From Thermococcus stetteri (GTDB lineage Archaea; Methanobacteriota_B; Thermococci; Thermococcales; Thermococcaceae), in NCBI RefSeq assembly GCF_017873335.1, contig NZ_JAGGKB010000002.1, positions 330,549 to 394,548 on the forward strand: a stretch of DNA of 64,000 nt, read 5' to 3'. Both the position numbers and the translations under genes were made by a program. Below the pieces are notes generated by a model. It was not told the DNA's origin. It searched no databases and was given only the letters and a program-made list of their open reading frames with translations. This document shows positions 62,374 through 64,000 of the stretch, one piece after another (position 1 is the first letter of the stretch; each line of letters starts with the position of its first letter).

Positions 62374-62943
62374 ATGGAGTACAAGCGCCCTATTGGTGTT
62401 GATATTGACCTTGAGACCGGGGTAATTCCTGGAGCTAAAAAGCTCGTAAGGAAGCTCAGCGACCTCAAGGGATACTTCCTCGATGAAGAGGCCTACAACG
62501 AGCTCCTAAAGGAGGATCCAGTTGTTTACGAGGTCTATGCTGTAGAGCAGGAGGAGAAGGAGGGCGACCTCAACTTCGCAACCACTGTCCTTTATCCTGG
62601 CAAGGTCGGAAAGGAGTTCTTCTTCACCAAGGGCCACTTCCACTCCAAGCCGGACAGGGCCGAGATATACTACGGCATTAAGGGAAAGGGAGGAATGCTC
62701 CTCCAGACGCCTGAGGGCGAAGCGGAATGGATTCCGATGGGGCCGGGCACAGTGGTCTACGTCCCACCCTACTGGGCCCACAGGACTGTGAACACCGGTG
62801 ACGAGCCCTTCATATTCCTCGCGATATATCCAGCTGATGCTGGTCACGACTACGGTTCCATCAAGGACAAGGGCTTCTCAAAGATAGTCATAGAGGAAAA
62901 TGGAGAAGTCAAGGTCGTTGACAATCCGCGCTGGAAGAGCTGA
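62374..62943 (+). CDS. pgiA: Cupin-type phosphoglucose isomerase
   Basis: 189 residues. The archaeal cupin PGI interconverts glucose-6-phosphate and fructose-6-phosphate in the modified Embden-Meyerhof pathway. Metal-binding motif 1 is TKGHFHSKPDRAEIYYGIKG (His, His, Glu), motif 2 PPYWAHRTVN (His). Length and sequence fit the Thermococcus/Pyrococcus enzyme. TATA (about 62333-62342) is near the start; the gene is probably monocistronic. Confidence 0.96.
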   Translation: MEYKRPIGVDIDLETGVIPGAKKLVRKLSDLKGYFLDEEAYNELLKEDPVVYEVYAVEQEEKEGDLNFATTVLYPGKVGKEFFFTKGHFHSKPDRAEIYYGIKGKGGMLLQTPEGEAEWIPMGPGTVVYVPPYWAHRTVNTGDEPFIFLAIYPADAGHDYGSIKDKGFSKIVIEENGEVKVVDNPRWKS

Positions 62944-63171
62944 GCTTTTCTTTTTAGTTTTCACACAGCTTCTATTTTTCGTTGAGTCGTTGGTGCTGTC
63001 TCAGTCGCTGTGCTATAAGCAACAAAATCAAGGGAAGCCACAAGTGATTGCCTCTTAAGAGCGTTGGGAGTATAGCGAGTGTGAAGCATTCAAAGGATTC
63101 AGTGTTGTGAAAAAAGAAGAGTGGCATAGTGGGAGTTAAGTGGCAGTGAAAAGATATCTACTAAAGTGGCC

Positions 63172-63666
63172 TTATTCCTCCCTCAAAACTTCTTCTAGGG
63201 CCTTCTTCAACTCGTCGTATGCCTCTTCCAGGGACTCAGGGATGACTTTCGTGTCCGCTATGACTGGCATGAAGTTGGTGTCCCCATTCCAGCGCGGGAC
63301 GATGTGGAGGTGGACGTGATCGTCTATCCCCGCTCCAGCCACCCTGCCAAGGTTCACACCGAGGTTGAATCCGTCTGGGTTCATGGCCTTCTTTATGGCC
63401 TTTATCATGAGCTGGGAAAGCTTCATTATTTCCAGAAGCTCCTCATCCTTCAAGTCTTCCCACTTGCCGACGTGCCTGTAGGGAGCTATCATAACGTGGC
63501 CGGGATTGTAGGGATAGTTGTTCATTATCACGAAAGAGTGTTCCCCCCTGTAGAGAATAAGCCTCTCCCTATCCCGGTTTTCTTTTGGAAAGTCGCAGAA
63601 TATACACCCATCATACTTAGGTGAGCGTATGTACTCAATTCTCCACGGTGCCCAGAGAACTTTCAA
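63172..63666 (-). CDS. HIT-family nucleotide hydrolase/transferase
   Basis: 164 residues with CIFCDFPKENRDRERLILYR at the N-terminus (Cys pair for zinc), NNYPYNPGHVMIAPYRHVGK, and the histidine triad DDHVHLHIVPRWNGD. HIT proteins of this type act on AMP-linked substrates such as diadenosine polyphosphates. Start ATG 63666 follows a GGGGGTGAGAG site. Confidence 0.92.
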   Translation of the reverse strand: MKVLWAPWRIEYIRSPKYDGCIFCDFPKENRDRERLILYRGEHSFVIMNNYPYNPGHVMIAPYRHVGKWEDLKDEELLEIMKLSQLMIKAIKKAMNPDGFNLGVNLGRVAGAGIDDHVHLHIVPRWNGDTNFMPVIADTKVIPESLEEAYDELKKALEEVLREE

Positions 63667-63822
63667 GCTCTCACCCCCAGAGGGAGGTAAAGAGGATAGT
63701 TAAAAAGTTTCTCCTCAGGGATACTTTGGTGATAGACTCAGACCAGTTGGGATTGCAGTTTCCTTGTTTGTAGACTTGAAGTATACTCAGTAGTGGCTTG
63801 GGTGCCGTCCCTAGACCCGCGA

Positions 63823-63835
63823 CGAAAAATTTATA
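63823..63835 (+). promoter_or_regulatory. BRE/TATA of the tRNA-Val gene
   Basis: CGAAAA (63823-63828) followed by ATTTATA (63829-63835) lies about 28 bp before the tRNA 5' end, the standard archaeal spacing for a highly expressed stable RNA. Confidence 0.7.
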
Positions 63836-63863
63836 ACAGGATTCGGCTCCTTTTAAACGGGTT

Positions 63864-63940
63864 GGGCCCGTGGTCTAGATGGTTATGACGCCGCCCTCAC
63901 ACGGCGGAGGTCCGGGGTTCGAATCCCCGCGGGCCCACCA
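63864..63940 (+). tRNA. tRNA-Val (anticodon CAC), CCA encoded
   Basis: Acceptor stem GGGCCCG pairs with CGGGCCC (63930-63936), discriminator A, then encoded CCA to 63940. The D arm is TGGTCTAGATGGTTATGAC; the anticodon stem CCGCC/GGCGG encloses loop CTCACAC with anticodon CAC. The T arm is GGGGTTCGAATCCCC. No intron is present. It reads GUG valine codons. Confidence 0.96.
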
Positions 63941-64000
63941 TAACAGCCCTTTTTTGCGAAAGCGCTGGCGGAAGAGGAGTATGCACTTCTAACAAGCTGG

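Noticed and set aside
62944..63171. Possible small RNA between pgiA and the HIT gene
   Set aside because: No clear C/D or H/ACA boxes or stable hairpin; nothing supportable is seen.

Overview
The window is chromosomal DNA of a hyperthermophilic euryarchaeon of the order Thermococcales, most likely a Thermococcus. The evidence is a formaldehyde:ferredoxin oxidoreductase, a cupin-type phosphoglucose isomerase, an Mrp antiporter of the Thermococcales subunit layout, an ATPase-type HypB, a CGP-CTERM surface protein, BRE/TATA promoters, GGTG-type ribosome binding sites and tightly overlapping genes. No chromosomal origin, rRNA or CRISPR array is present; one tRNA (Val, CAC) lies near the right edge. 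Layout: 1-2.2 kb holds membrane proteins and a polyprenyl diphosphate synthase. 2.3-9.9 kb is a nine-gene Mrp-type Na+/H+ antiporter operon with no hydrogenase or dehydrogenase attached. 9.97-13.8 kb has a YwiC-like membrane protein, a CooC-like nickel ATPase and an AMP-forming acetyl-CoA synthetase gene with an in-frame TAG. 13.8-17.7 kb has hypE, a frameshifted hypF and a small HTH regulator; a second [NiFe]-hydrogenase maturation block (hypD, hypC, mobA-like, hycI-like, a PIN toxin-antitoxin pair, hypB, hypA, nikR) lies at 32.5-37.5 kb. GTTnnnAAC sites that fit SurR precede hypF, hypC and hypA. Between these blocks, 17.8-32.5 kb is accessory DNA: a remnant of hybrid-cluster protein, two secreted polymorphic-toxin-like genes each followed by a probable immunity gene, an orphan toxin-tip fragment, a structured non-coding stretch resembling an IS605/tnpB end, a flavodiiron/DUF438/cupin/M24-peptidase operon with a broken second copy, and a run of housekeeping genes. 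37.7-41.5 kb has a chimeric FmdE-peroxiredoxin gene and the FOR/MoaD/OsmC group. 41.6-46.9 kb is a decayed set of exported-protein genes next to a copper regulator and copper ATPase. 47-56 kb is an arsenic and stress island (SagB-like oxidoreductase, three ACR3/BASS-family transporters, ArsC, ArsR, TauE/SafE permease, DGC-like protein, universal stress protein, ABC transporter). 56-64 kb has a TPR-like protein, a large PKD/VCBS surface protein, RNase Z, a TraB-family protein, a KH protein, PGI, a HIT protein and tRNA-Val. The most interesting system is the pair of toxin loci: both toxins have a signal peptide and a shared EIRPQF-plus-hydrophobic-helix junction, but carry unrelated C-terminal domains (one a PD-(D/E)XK nuclease), each followed by a different small gene. 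A second theme is gene breakage. At least seven genes carry single-base length changes in homopolymer runs, which may be real decay or base-calling error, whereas other lesions (fusion, duplication breakpoint, multiple hits in one gene) look genuine.
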